This document shows, piece after piece, positions 21,804 through 29,523 of a stretch of 37,919 nucleotides of DNA. The first letter of the stretch is position 1; every line of letters starts with the position of its first letter. This DNA comes from a virus. The stretch is from IMG/VR virus record IMGVR_UViG_3300023301_000035, positions 1 to 37,919 of that record; one strand, written 5' to 3'. Below the pieces are notes generated by a model. That model was not told the DNA's origin. It saw nothing but the letters and a program-made list of their open reading frames with translations, and did no database searches. The translations under genes and the position numbers were made by a program.

Positions 21804-22079
21804 ATGAAAACTATCCAAACCCCTAACTTTACAACCGCTGAATCAGTTCGTGAACGATTACAAGAACGGCTGGAACTGACCGCTAGAAAAATGACTGAAG
21901 TTGGTTGTGCCAACGCTTTGATAGTTGTGACCGATGCTACCGTGGATAAGCAAACCATGTCAGTTCATCCTGGTGACATTCAGTCTAGTAAAGACCATTG
22001 CCACAACGATAGACGTACCGGCTCAAAATATTGTCAGACCTGTTCAGATACACACAATGCAATACCTACAAATAACTAA
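21804..22079 (+). CDS. Hypothetical protein with Cys/His cluster, 91 aa
   Basis: N-terminal helical half (ESVRERLQERLELTARKM) and C-terminal cluster HCHNDRRTGSKYCQTC that could bind zinc. Starts 1 nt after the previous stop and overlaps the next gene by 23 nt. Context among replication genes suggests a nucleic-acid-linked role; no family recognised. Confidence 0.6.
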   Translation: MKTIQTPNFTTAESVRERLQERLELTARKMTEVGCANALIVVTDATVDKQTMSVHPGDIQSSKDHCHNDRRTGSKYCQTCSDTHNAIPTNN

Positions 22080-22731
22080 AAAGAAAGGCATCTACTACGA
22101 TGTGGAATTCCAACCAGAAAAAATAAATCTCTCTGGCGCTTTAGCTTTGTTCGCACCCACTTTTGAAACTCTTGAAGAATTGAAGCAAGACCTAGTGAGC
22201 AACATGCAACACTCAGTCAGTCAGGTAAAAGCCAACCGGCCAATCTTTGGCACTCAGGATGAGATGGACCAGTGGTATAGAGACAACTTTGAAGTTGGTC
22301 AGGCTCGTGTATCAGATGAGCATTTTGAAAATATTATGGTCATTCGCACTGAGCTAAACCGTTTGCAGATTGAATCAATCACTGAGCAACCCCGGCGGTC
22401 AATGAAGCGCATCATCCAGCGCCAGCAACACTTGATGCAGCCGGCCAAGCGTCAAGGTGGTGTGACTGAAGAACAGATTGAATCAGCTCGTGAGTACCCC
22501 CTTGAAGAACTGGTTGACAGCCGTCAAATATTCAAAGCTGGCGGTAAGTGGCGCAGCAACTGTCATTGCCCACTTGTTGGTCATGAAGGTGAAAAAACAG
22601 CATCGTTCTACATTGATAAGCAAAACCGCTACAAGTGTTTTGGCTGTCACGGCAATGGTGATGCTATTGCTTTTGTGATGCAACGTGATGGTGTGAAGTT
22701 TGTTCAGGCTGTTAAAAGTTTGGTGAAATAA
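22057..22731 (+). CDS. DnaG-type CHC2 zinc-finger (primase) protein, 224 aa
   Basis: Start set at ATG 22057 (MQYLQITKKKGIYYDV). The C-terminal 65 residues (about 160-224) match the zinc-binding domain of bacterial primases: CHCPLVGHEGEKTASF, then YKCFGCHGNGDAIAFVM. This domain reads the primer start site. No TOPRIM catalytic domain follows, so the protein is a stand-alone zinc-finger module; the N-terminal 160 residues are unrecognised. It may recruit host primase catalytic activity or act with the SF3 helicase. Confidence 0.85.
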   Translation: MQYLQITKKKGIYYDVEFQPEKINLSGALALFAPTFETLEELKQDLVSNMQHSVSQVKANRPIFGTQDEMDQWYRDNFEVGQARVSDEHFENIMVIRTELNRLQIESITEQPRRSMKRIIQRQQHLMQPAKRQGGVTEEQIESAREYPLEELVDSRQIFKAGGKWRSNCHCPLVGHEGEKTASFYIDKQNRYKCFGCHGNGDAIAFVMQRDGVKFVQAVKSLVK

Positions 22732-22733
22732 AT

Positions 22734-22910
22734 ATGGGATTGCTCGATTATGAAGAACCAAAGAAAAGATACTCTAAGCCAAAGCCAACTGGTAAGTACC
22801 GGCGTGAGTCTGAAGAAAGCCAAGAACAGCGTGATGCTGAGTTGAATAACTTTGGCCGTGGTGAGGTGACTGAAGATTTTGGTGATAGTAATTTTGCAGA
22901 TAGAGTGTAG
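22734..22910 (+). CDS. Hypothetical charged protein, 58 aa
   Basis: ATG 22734 lies 2 nt after the primase-fragment stop. The product MGLLDYEEPKKRYSKPKPTG... is disordered in appearance, basic at the N-terminus and acidic at the C-terminus. Its stop codon forms the first bases of the -35 box of the next promoter. Function unknown. Confidence 0.6.
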   Translation: MGLLDYEEPKKRYSKPKPTGKYRRESEESQEQRDAELNNFGRGEVTEDFGDSNFADRV

Positions 22911-22936
22911 ACAAAACCCTAGCTAGGGTATATAAT
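22908..22936 (+). promoter_or_regulatory. Operator-promoter 1 with CCCTAGCTAGGG in spacer
   Basis: -35 TAGACA (22908-22913), 17-bp spacer carrying the 12-bp palindrome (22917-22928), -10 TATAAT (22931-22936). Drives the gene block from 22965. Confidence 0.8.
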
Positions 22937-22964
22937 GAATAGGTATTAATAACAATATATATTT

Positions 22965-23252
22965 ATGAAAAAATTAACCATCGGTTCATTCAAACGTCAC
23001 GGTGTGACAGGTAGTTTAGGGCACTATTTCAGTCACTTTATAGTAGATGGCCGGGAGGTGTGTTTAGAGTCTTGCTTTTCCGGCTACTGTGTAGCGATTT
23101 ATGATGCTACTGAGAATCAAGAAATTATTGGAGATAAAACCTGCACCAATATTGAAGGATATATGGATGCGTGTATTACACCGGGCTTTTCTATGCTCAA
23201 TGGTGAAGCTTTGGAAAAAGCGGTTGCTATTGCTAATGAAAAATTAAATTAA
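22965..23252 (+). CDS. Hypothetical protein, 95 aa
   Basis: First gene after operator-promoter 1, with a 22-28 nt AT-rich leader lacking a Shine-Dalgarno site. Begins MKKLTIGSFKRHGVTGSLGH; predicted beta-rich with several cysteines (CLESCFSGYC). No family recognised. Probably early expressed. Confidence 0.65.
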   Translation: MKKLTIGSFKRHGVTGSLGHYFSHFIVDGREVCLESCFSGYCVAIYDATENQEIIGDKTCTNIEGYMDACITPGFSMLNGEALEKAVAIANEKLN

Positions 23253-23253
23253 T

Positions 23254-23364
23254 ATGAGCATCTCAGTCAGCGTAGTTGTCCTTTGCACAATGTACAACAT
23301 GCTAGTGAGTAGGTGCGTACCGCCAGACTATTATCAGATGGAAGTAACACTTTGTAGTTTATGA
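23254..23364 (+). CDS. Small hydrophobic peptide, 36 aa
   Basis: ATG 23254 is 1 nt after the previous stop; its TGA overlaps the next ATG (ATGA). The N-terminal half SISVSVVVLCTMYNMLVS is hydrophobic and could insert in a membrane. Existence rests on the tight spacing on both sides. Confidence 0.4.
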   Translation: MSISVSVVVLCTMYNMLVSRCVPPDYYQMEVTLCSL

Positions 23365-23714
23365 CACTAGAAATAAAATCAGACATAATCACTGGGTACG
23401 TGCCATTTATCGAAAGTATGGGAGTGGCAAATGTCCTGGAAAGGATTATAAAAAAGCAAGATGAAATTATCCAACACATAAACAAGGTTGAAATAAAAGA
23501 CCGCAAAGCCATCCGTGAAGCAGTGGATCGAGAGAGAAAAGCCTGGACAGCCTTCGCAATAGTAGACCCTGCTTCTAATAATTACACCTACGATGGTTTC
23601 TTTATGACAAAAAAACAAGCAGTAGACGTATTACGGGATAGATACCAAGGAATGAAAGGACTAACTATTATTGAAGTAGATGTTGTACAAGCCTTAACCC
23701 CACCCACTAAATAA
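23361..23714 (+). CDS. Hypothetical protein, 117 aa
   Basis: Overlaps the preceding peptide by 4 nt (ATGA). N-terminal half helical and charged; C-terminal half contains YDGFFMTKKQAVDVLRDRYQ. No recognised family. Belongs to a run of small unknown genes (23254-25084) that looks like an accessory block. Confidence 0.65.
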   Translation: MTLEIKSDIITGYVPFIESMGVANVLERIIKKQDEIIQHINKVEIKDRKAIREAVDRERKAWTAFAIVDPASNNYTYDGFFMTKKQAVDVLRDRYQGMKGLTIIEVDVVQALTPPTK

Positions 23715-23719
23715 CACCT

Positions 23720-24028
23720 ATGTCACAAGACTACCCTACAGACCAAAACCTGAAGCGAATCGAGGAATGGGACTACAACGACTTTGAAAACCTAGCAAAG
23801 TTTGTGCAGTCTATCTGGTACTACGGAGAGGCCTACGCCCGACTTGAAGACTGGAAAAAAGACGAGATTGGTAGAGAATACCGACTGTTTCAGTTGATTA
23901 CTGGTGGCTGGAGTGGCAACGAAGATATAGTTTGTGCTCTCAATAACAATCAAATGTTCGATATGCTTTGCTGGCATACCAGCTCACGGGGAGGGCTGCA
24001 CATTTACCACATTAAAAAAATAACTTAA
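23720..24028 (+). CDS. Hypothetical protein, 102 aa
   Basis: Acidic, aromatic-rich (WDYNDFENLAKFVQSIWYYG) and soluble. Start preceded by AACACCTATG, the same start context as the next gene at 24037; no Shine-Dalgarno site. Family not recognised with confidence. Confidence 0.65.
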   Translation: MSQDYPTDQNLKRIEEWDYNDFENLAKFVQSIWYYGEAYARLEDWKKDEIGREYRLFQLITGGWSGNEDIVCALNNNQMFDMLCWHTSSRGGLHIYHIKKIT

Positions 24029-24036
24029 CAACACCT

Positions 24037-24417
24037 ATGACTAAGATACCAAGCGTAGAAGAGTTTGATGAGATATTTAGCGCAATTATGGGTTTAGAAA
24101 CAGACCCAGAAGGAACGTCAGATATGTATCTTATTAGAGACGAACACGACAATGTAATAAATGGTATTGATTTGATGCCAGAAAGAGAATTACTCAAAGA
24201 CTTCATGCGTAAGACCCTCACCGCAGACCGCACCGCCCTACTGACCGAGCTGAGGGAGAGTGGACTGTTGGAGGAGAAACCAAACATCCCTGTCTTGCCC
24301 GCAAGAGGTTCAAAGCCCTCTGAGTATCACAAGGCTGGTAAAGTTTGTGGGCACAACGACCTAGCAAGAGCAATCAAAGCCCACCTCGACGAACTTATTA
24401 ACCCCACTAGCGTATGA
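24037..24417 (+). CDS. Hypothetical protein, 126 aa
   Basis: Begins MTKIPSVEEFDEIFSAIMGL; helical, acidic first half, with a Gly/Pro-rich linker and a C-terminal helix. Stop overlaps the next start (ATGA) within a 15-bp sequence repeated at the next junction. Function unknown. Confidence 0.65.
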   Translation: MTKIPSVEEFDEIFSAIMGLETDPEGTSDMYLIRDEHDNVINGIDLMPERELLKDFMRKTLTADRTALLTELRESGLLEEKPNIPVLPARGSKPSEYHKAGKVCGHNDLARAIKAHLDELINPTSV

Positions 24418-24866
24418 CAGAAAAACTAAAAGCCGAAGCATATGTGAGGAAGCAGCGACCAGCACTGATGGAGTTGTCGTTTGGGTGTGAGGTGAAACTA
24501 ACTGTCGGGATAGTACATTTAGTGGAGTTGTTTTGCGAAAAAGATGGAGACTTCACAGCAACTTTTGTGTTGGATGGAGCAGGTATATTCAAATGTAGTT
24601 ACAGAATAGACGAAGTAGAAAACCTTAAAATCATCGGCCACTCCATCAACCTACAGGACTGGCTGGCGGTGTTGGAAAAATTAGACACTGTTGAAAACCC
24701 TATACACGTTGACTGGTGCGCTGAATGGTACAAAAAAGGTTGCTTAACAGTAACCTACTGTAAAGGTCACCCTATGATTAACAAGATTGTCACCTTTGAT
24801 TTTAGTACAGGTCAACCTAACTCACCAGAAGATTATAAAGCCTTTAACGAAATCACTAGCGTATGA
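24414..24866 (+). CDS. Phage hypothetical protein with IIGHSINLQDWL motif, 150 aa
   Basis: A beta-rich first half (LSFGCEVKLTVGIVHLVELF) followed by LKIIGHSINLQDWLAVLEKL. Proteins with an I-G-x-x-I-x-L-x-D-x-L stretch of this kind are common, uncharacterised members of phage accessory regions. Overlaps both neighbours by 4 nt. Role unknown. Confidence 0.65.
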   Translation: MTEKLKAEAYVRKQRPALMELSFGCEVKLTVGIVHLVELFCEKDGDFTATFVLDGAGIFKCSYRIDEVENLKIIGHSINLQDWLAVLEKLDTVENPIHVDWCAEWYKKGCLTVTYCKGHPMINKIVTFDFSTGQPNSPEDYKAFNEITSV

Positions 24867-25084
24867 CACTAACAGACAGGATGGAGAAGTTGAGGAGAAA
24901 ACCACATGTTGTTACTCAACCTGCCGAATACAAAGGTAGTGATGCAAATGTGTGGAGAGAGGGAGTTAACCAAGCCATAGACGCATGTATCGCCCTAGCC
25001 AAAGCCGAAGAAGTGGTGGCGGGGGATTGGGAAGCCCGCCTGGATGCGCTGAAGATGAAAGAAAGAGTGGAAAAGAAAACGTAA
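24863..25084 (+). CDS. Hypothetical protein, 73 aa
   Basis: Begins MTLTDRMEKLRRKPHVVTQP; helical and charged, with WREGVNQAIDACIALAK. Last gene of the accessory block before the Pif1-like helicase. Starts in the second copy of the repeated junction sequence. Confidence 0.6.
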   Translation: MTLTDRMEKLRRKPHVVTQPAEYKGSDANVWREGVNQAIDACIALAKAEEVVAGDWEARLDALKMKERVEKKT

Positions 25085-25099
25085 ATTAAATAATAAACT

Positions 25100-26341
25100 A
25101 TGAAGCAAGAAACTGCATTATCTCATTTAAAAGGACCAGAAAATATTTTCCTTACTGGGCAACCAGGAACTGGAAAAACGTATCTGATTAATCAGTATAT
25201 TAGTTGGTGCGTGAGCAACGGCATCATGCCTACCGTTACCGCTTCAACCGGCATCGCTGCTATCCATGTCAGGGGTAAAACGATTCATTCATTCGCTGGT
25301 GTTCGAAACGATAATTCACTGACCAGCCAAGACATTGAAGATATATTGGAAAACCCTTGGACACGTGACCGGCTATCCAAAGCTCAGGTGCTGATTATTG
25401 ATGAGATTTCAATGGTCAGTGCCAAGTTGCTCAATGTGGTTGATAAGCTCATGCGCGTTTGCCGGAATAGTGAGAAATCTTTTGGTGGTTGCAAGGTGAT
25501 TGTAGTAGGTGATTTCTTTCAACTACCACCAGTGAAAGGTGACTTTGCGTTTACCGGCGCTGCTTGGAAACAAGCTGATTTCAAAGTGTGTTATCTGCAT
25601 GAGCAATACCGTCAAAATGACAAAGTGTTCAATGATATTCTGACTGGCATTCGTGCCGGTGAACTGACCAAAGACCAAAAGCAAATTATTCGTGGCCGGG
25701 TAAAAGAAGATGTTTCAGAATTCGATAACGCTATCCGGCTTGATACCCACAATCAGAAAGTTGATACCATCAACGAAATGAAGCTGGACATGCTCGATGC
25801 GCCAGCCAAATCATACAAGATGAGCGAGCATGGAAATGAAAAGGTAGTCAAAGCATTGAAGGCAAACTGTTTATCACCAGAATTGCTCATTTTGAAAGTG
25901 GGTGCAAAAGTGATGTTCACTAAAAATGACATAGAAAAGCGCTGGGTAAACGGTACTCAGGCTGAAGTGGTTCAGCTTGATAATGACTGTGTAAAGGTAT
26001 TAATGCGCTCAGGTGTGACTGAAGATGTATACCCCGATGAATGGGCACAAACTGAAGGCTATGGCAAGAATGCCAAGGTGATTGCCAGCTTGATGCAGCT
26101 ACCATTGAAACTAGCTTATGCCATAACTATTCATAAGAGTCAAGGTATGACTCTTGATGAAGCGGTGATTGATGTGTCTCACGTGTTCGCTTGTGGTCAT
26201 GCTTATGTGGCAATCTCACGAGTACGTTCACTAGAAGGTATTCACCTACAGGGATTCCTAACCAAGAAATTCCTAGCGGTTGATGAATCAGTGCAGGATA
26301 TGGATGAAGTGTTTTTATCAGCCGGGATGAATGATGAATAA
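25100..26341 (+). CDS. Pif1/RecD-like SF1B DNA helicase, 413 aa
   Basis: Walker A TGQPGTGKT (residues 19-27), motif Ia TASTGIAA, Walker B VLIIDEISM (about 96-104), motif III GDFFQLPPV, and C-terminal AITIHKSQGMTLDEAV plus YVAISRVRSLEG identify a Pif1/Dda-family 5'-3' helicase. It likely helps replication or recombination by displacing proteins and secondary structure. About 15 nt from the previous gene, no Shine-Dalgarno site (AT-rich run before the ATG). Confidence 0.95.
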   Translation: MKQETALSHLKGPENIFLTGQPGTGKTYLINQYISWCVSNGIMPTVTASTGIAAIHVRGKTIHSFAGVRNDNSLTSQDIEDILENPWTRDRLSKAQVLIIDEISMVSAKLLNVVDKLMRVCRNSEKSFGGCKVIVVGDFFQLPPVKGDFAFTGAAWKQADFKVCYLHEQYRQNDKVFNDILTGIRAGELTKDQKQIIRGRVKEDVSEFDNAIRLDTHNQKVDTINEMKLDMLDAPAKSYKMSEHGNEKVVKALKANCLSPELLILKVGAKVMFTKNDIEKRWVNGTQAEVVQLDNDCVKVLMRSGVTEDVYPDEWAQTEGYGKNAKVIASLMQLPLKLAYAITIHKSQGMTLDEAVIDVSHVFACGHAYVAISRVRSLEGIHLQGFLTKKFLAVDESVQDMDEVFLSAGMNDE

Positions 26342-26344
26342 ATT

Positions 26345-26734
26345 ATGATGCGAGGTTACCAGTGCCAACATAAAACGGCCAAAAAGATTCTACAAACTCT
26401 AGGCTTTGACCCTAAATTAGCAATTCGTGGCTGGGTAATAAACCGCACTGGAGGTCTTAAAAATGATGGTGCGCCCATTCGTATGCACGCTATTGTACAA
26501 ACTACTGATGATGGAACTGAGTATATTGACATTCACGCTGACCAAGCTGGTCCAGGTGGTGTTCATGTCACTCAGCGCGGTAGACGTGCTGTTCGCTGGA
26601 ATCAGCTATTCTCACAAGTTGATGAAAGTGTGTGGTGTGATGTTGGTCAAAAATTAATAGCTCACTACGATGCTGTTGGTCCAGCTGTAGCAAAATATAA
26701 TTCAAAATTACCATATGGAAAAAGAAGAAACTAA
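26345..26734 (+). CDS. Hypothetical protein, 129 aa
   Basis: Begins MMRGYQCQHKTAKKILQTLG and has a beta-rich middle (RMHAIVQTTDDGTEYIDIHA). Starts 3 nt after the helicase stop. Two adjacent ATG codons make the exact start uncertain by one residue. No family recognised; context suggests DNA metabolism. Confidence 0.65.
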   Translation: MMRGYQCQHKTAKKILQTLGFDPKLAIRGWVINRTGGLKNDGAPIRMHAIVQTTDDGTEYIDIHADQAGPGGVHVTQRGRRAVRWNQLFSQVDESVWCDVGQKLIAHYDAVGPAVAKYNSKLPYGKRRN

Positions 26735-26849
26735 ATGCAAAACCGGCAATCACCATTTCGGGCCAACAGTGTCTGAGTGGTATGAGAAATGCTACCGATG
26801 TCCAGTTCTTAGAAAGAAGAAAAGTATTAGAGTTAAAGCCGTTAAATAA
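26715..26849 (+). CDS. Small zinc-binding-like protein, 44 aa
   Basis: ATG 26715 overlaps the previous gene by 20 nt; stop 3 nt before the exonuclease start. Cys8, His13/His14, Cys26 and Cys29 could make one zinc site (KCYRCP); the C-terminus is very basic (RKKKSIRVKAVK). Probably a small nucleic-acid-binding protein. Confidence 0.55.
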   Translation: MEKEETKCKTGNHHFGPTVSEWYEKCYRCPVLRKKKSIRVKAVK

Positions 26850-26852
26850 ATT

Positions 26853-27383
26853 ATGAACTACTACGCAATTGATGTTGAAACAACTGGATTGAACCCACAA
26901 GAAAGCTCACTAGCATCTATTGGTGCAGTTGATATTGAAACAGGTGATACGTTTTATGAAGAATGCCAAGCCTGGGATGGTGCATATATTAGCAGCACGG
27001 CGCTAAAGATTAATGGTTTTACTGAAGAAAATTTGTCTGATGAAAGTAAGTTGACTGAAGCTTTGTTGGTTATCAAGTTTCTTGACTGGCTACGAGAAAA
27101 GCCAATGATGATTGCTCACAATGCAGCGTTTGACCGTGACTTTATTGCAGCAGCAGCTGAGCGTGCCGGTGCGAAAAATCCGTTGAGCTTTCGTACAATT
27201 GATATTCATGCTATTACTCAGGTTGAAATGCTAAAGTGTAAATATGATGTACCAACAGTTCTTGGATTGAACAAGTGTCTGAATTATTTTCACCTACCGT
27301 CTGAGCCTACACCCCACAATGCACTGACTGGTGCAAGGTGTAACGCTGATATATTCAACATTATTACTGGTAAAAGAAATTAA
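26853..27383 (+). CDS. DnaQ-like 3'-5' exonuclease (DEDDh), 176 aa
   Basis: Exo I AIDVETTG (acidic pair at residues 7 and 9), Exo II AHNAAFDRDF and Exo III HNALTGARCNADI are the four acidic residues and catalytic histidine of the DEDDh family. It removes nucleotides from 3' ends, as a proofreading partner or in recombination. No phage polymerase is present, so it may act with the host enzyme. Confidence 0.95.
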   Translation: MNYYAIDVETTGLNPQESSLASIGAVDIETGDTFYEECQAWDGAYISSTALKINGFTEENLSDESKLTEALLVIKFLDWLREKPMMIAHNAAFDRDFIAAAAERAGAKNPLSFRTIDIHAITQVEMLKCKYDVPTVLGLNKCLNYFHLPSEPTPHNALTGARCNADIFNIITGKRN

Positions 27384-27384
27384 T

Positions 27385-28179
27385 ATGGGATTGAAAAAGG
27401 AAATACCAGTAGACCCACGTAACCTACTCACTTCATTTAATGAAGGTGAAGATATTTACTTTGATGAACCAACCCACGTGTACACTCATGCTAAGACCGG
27501 CAAGGTATTCAAGTCTGCTACCACATGGCTAAAAGGTTATGAGGACCAGTTTGACTCAGACCGTATCAGCGCCAGCTGTAGCAAGAAGTGGGGTATTCCA
27601 CAAGAAGATATTCTTGGCATGTGGGAAAGTAACGGTAACGCTGCTTCAGGCTTTGGTACAGCGATTCACGCTGTGATGGAACACTACTTTACCTACAAGA
27701 CAGTTGGCAAGGCGGTACAAATTTCAGCTGGTAAAGAGAAGAATGCAGCCCTACCAAATCACCCATTTCTACAACAGTTGATTTTTGATTTAGAAAAGGT
27801 ACGTGTTGACGGCGATGCTGTTCAAGAAGCTTTGGTTTCTTCATCTAAACTAGGAATTTGTGGATTGATTGATGATTTGTTTATTGTTGACCGTAAGAAA
27901 AAGATTTGCCGGATTCGTGACTACAAAATTACGTTTGACATCCTGGTTGAAAAGACTGATTTGAAAGCACCGTTTACATATCTTGGTGGTGCGAAACTTA
28001 GTAAGAACTTTGTTCAGCTATCATTCTATGGGTATCTCATGAGTCTCAGTGGCTGGACCATTGAAGGTGTTGATATTTACAACTGGGATGGAAGCTGGTC
28101 AGTTCACACTTTAGAAGGACCAAAGTTAATGAAAACTATGCTGCTGGTAGGCAGCGAATTGAGCAAGAAAAAGCGGTAG
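27385..28179 (+). CDS. RecB/Cas4-like PD-(D/E)XK nuclease, 264 aa
   Basis: Start set at ATG 27385, 1 nt after the exonuclease stop. GFGTAIHAVMEHYF supplies the conserved His of the RecB-type family; GICGLIDDLFIVD and IRDYKITFD supply the acidic and lysine residues of the PD-(D/E)XK core (about residues 153-185); QLSFYGYLM is the helical Gln-x3-Tyr signature. Likely an exonuclease for recombination or end processing. No Fe-S cysteine set is obvious. Confidence 0.85.
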   Translation: MGLKKEIPVDPRNLLTSFNEGEDIYFDEPTHVYTHAKTGKVFKSATTWLKGYEDQFDSDRISASCSKKWGIPQEDILGMWESNGNAASGFGTAIHAVMEHYFTYKTVGKAVQISAGKEKNAALPNHPFLQQLIFDLEKVRVDGDAVQEALVSSSKLGICGLIDDLFIVDRKKKICRIRDYKITFDILVEKTDLKAPFTYLGGAKLSKNFVQLSFYGYLMSLSGWTIEGVDIYNWDGSWSVHTLEGPKLMKTMLLVGSELSKKKR

Positions 28180-28188
28180 CTGTCTAGC

Positions 28189-28217
28189 TTGCACTTCAAC
28201 CCTAGCTAGGGTATACT
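28189..28217 (+). promoter_or_regulatory. Operator-promoter 2 with CCCTAGCTAGGG in spacer
   Basis: -35 TTGCAC (28189-28194), 17-bp spacer with the palindrome at 28200-28211, -10 TATACT (28212-28217). A 6-bp stem TATCAG/CTGATA (28224-28243) begins 6 nt after the -10 box, where the RNA should start. Drives the SSB-like gene. Confidence 0.8.
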
Positions 28218-28278
28218 AATTGCTATCAGCGCTTAGTCTGATAAGAATCAAAAAATAAGGTCATTAAGACAAAACAAT

Positions 28279-29076
28279 ATGGGATTAAAATCTACAAAAG
28301 ACCAAAAGCGTTATCTACAAATTCTAGCCGATGGAAAAATCCACGAGCGAGTTGATGAAGATACTGAAGGTGCAAAAATTCGAACCAAGAAAGACCAAGA
28401 CGGTACTGAAGAAGATGTCGTTGACAAAGACGGTAACGAAGTTTACGAGCTGACTTACCCTGGTCTTGAAGATGTAACTATCACCAAGATTCAATTCAGA
28501 GAAGGGTACGAAAGTAATATCAATATCAACATTGATATGTTTGATGAATATGATAATAATTTCTGTCTATCACTACTTGCTGCGAGTAACTACGGCGAGC
28601 GCTTCATGGAAGTGTTACCAAACATTGACCTGAACAAGCCAGTTGAAATTGACGGTTATGCCTTTACACCAAAAGGACAAACCAAGAAAGTTCGTGGTGT
28701 GACCATCAAACAAGATGGTGAAAAGCTTACCTCAGCGTTTGCTGTCAAAGAAAAAGATGAAGATTGGGAAGTGCTAGTTGAAGGTTTCCCAATGCCAGAT
28801 GCAAAGAAAGATTACAACAAGGGTGAACGATGGAAAATTTTCTTTGCTCAACGGCGTGAATGGGTGATGGAATACCTAGAAGAAAATGAATTCATTCTTG
28901 GTACAGATTCACCGGAAACTGAAGATGCTGATGATGAAGAACCAGAAGATGATGATGAAGAAGAAGTAAAGCCAAAGAAGAAAGCAGTTGCTAAAAAGGC
29001 TGTAAAGAAAACAGCCAAGAAAAGCAAGAAAAGCAAGAAGGGTGAAGAAGATGAAGATGAAGATGAAGCTTTCTAG
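28279..29076 (+). CDS. Probable single-stranded DNA-binding protein, 265 aa
   Basis: About 205 residues of beta-rich sequence are followed by an acidic stretch (TEDADDEEPEDDDEEE), a Lys/Ala-rich linker and a final acidic tip ending DEDEDEAF. An acidic tail ending in Phe is the protein-interaction tip of bacterial SSB and of phage proteins such as T7 gp2.5. Its own promoter and place after the nuclease genes support this. The core is not recognisably an OB fold by eye, so the call is inference. Confidence 0.65.
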   Translation: MGLKSTKDQKRYLQILADGKIHERVDEDTEGAKIRTKKDQDGTEEDVVDKDGNEVYELTYPGLEDVTITKIQFREGYESNININIDMFDEYDNNFCLSLLAASNYGERFMEVLPNIDLNKPVEIDGYAFTPKGQTKKVRGVTIKQDGEKLTSAFAVKEKDEDWEVLVEGFPMPDAKKDYNKGERWKIFFAQRREWVMEYLEENEFILGTDSPETEDADDEEPEDDDEEEVKPKKKAVAKKAVKKTAKKSKKSKKGEEDEDEDEAF

Positions 29077-29082
29077 TTATCA

Positions 29083-29157
29083 GTAGCGGTTATCACCGCT
29101 ACGCTGGTTGCTTAGGTTGTTGTCGCGACTCCCTTCAAGTAGCCGGCGTAGCGGTGA
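29083..29157 (+). ncRNA. Structured RNA element with three competing arms
   Basis: GTAGCGGT (29083-29090), ACCGCTAC (29095-29102) and a second GTAGCGGT (29148-29155). The middle arm can pair with the first (8 bp, 4-nt loop) or, as TCACCGCTACGC, with 29146-29157 (12 bp). The loop contains the palindrome GTCGCGAC. It lies between the SSB-like gene and the 84-aa gene, so it may be an attenuator, leader switch or small RNA. No protein-coding frame is evident in it. Confidence 0.5.
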
Positions 29158-29180
29158 GAACTAATTAAATAAATATTCTT

Positions 29181-29435
29181 ATGGAAGATACCAAAATGAC
29201 CGTTGACAACTTTTCAGATAGTACACGTGTGGCGCTTAAAGCTATCGCTGCTCAGGTCAATGACATGAAAAAAACACTTCAGTCAACCAAAGTTGATAGT
29301 GAAGTATTTGCTAACCTGACACTTTGTTATCGACATCTTGAAGATGCTTCAATGCGTCTTGGCAAAGTCAAACAATTCATGAATGATGGTGAGAGTATTT
29401 ATGACAAGAATGTTGTAGGTTCAGAACAAAAGTAA
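29181..29435 (+). CDS. Small phage protein with YRHLEDASMRLGK motif, 84 aa
   Basis: Two helices joined by a short turn; the second carries LCYRHLEDASMRLGKVKQ. Short phage proteins with an LEDA-x-MR-LGK helix are common near recombination genes. They recall the helical-hairpin fold of the Acb2/Tad1 cyclic-nucleotide sponges, but similarity is only suggestive. An alternative start is ATG 29196. Flanked on both sides by strong inverted repeats. Function uncertain; an anti-defence role is a hypothesis. Confidence 0.6.
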   Translation: MEDTKMTVDNFSDSTRVALKAIAAQVNDMKKTLQSTKVDSEVFANLTLCYRHLEDASMRLGKVKQFMNDGESIYDKNVVGSEQK

Positions 29436-29441
29436 AGCTAT

Positions 29442-29519
29442 CCCTAATTTTTAGGGTGCAGTAAACAACCACCACAAAACCACCTTGGTCGCACAAGTTT
29501 CAGTTTTGTTTACTGCACC
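29442..29519 (+). promoter_or_regulatory. Overlapping hairpins before the 195-aa gene
   Basis: CCCTAA-TTT-TTAGGG (29442-29456) is a 6-bp hairpin. Overlapping it, GGTGCAGTAAACAA (29455-29468) and TTGTTTACTGCACC (29506-29519) form an exact 14-bp stem with a 37-nt loop whose 3' arm ends 4 nt before ATG 29524. The two structures cannot form together, so start-site access may be controlled. Confidence 0.55.
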
Positions 29520-29523
29520 TTGT

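Noticed and set aside
29485-29523. TTG start at 29485 for the winged-helix-like protein
   Set aside because: It would place the start in the loop of the 14-bp inverted repeat and add 13 residues of no visible domain; ATG 29524 right after the hairpin is preferred.
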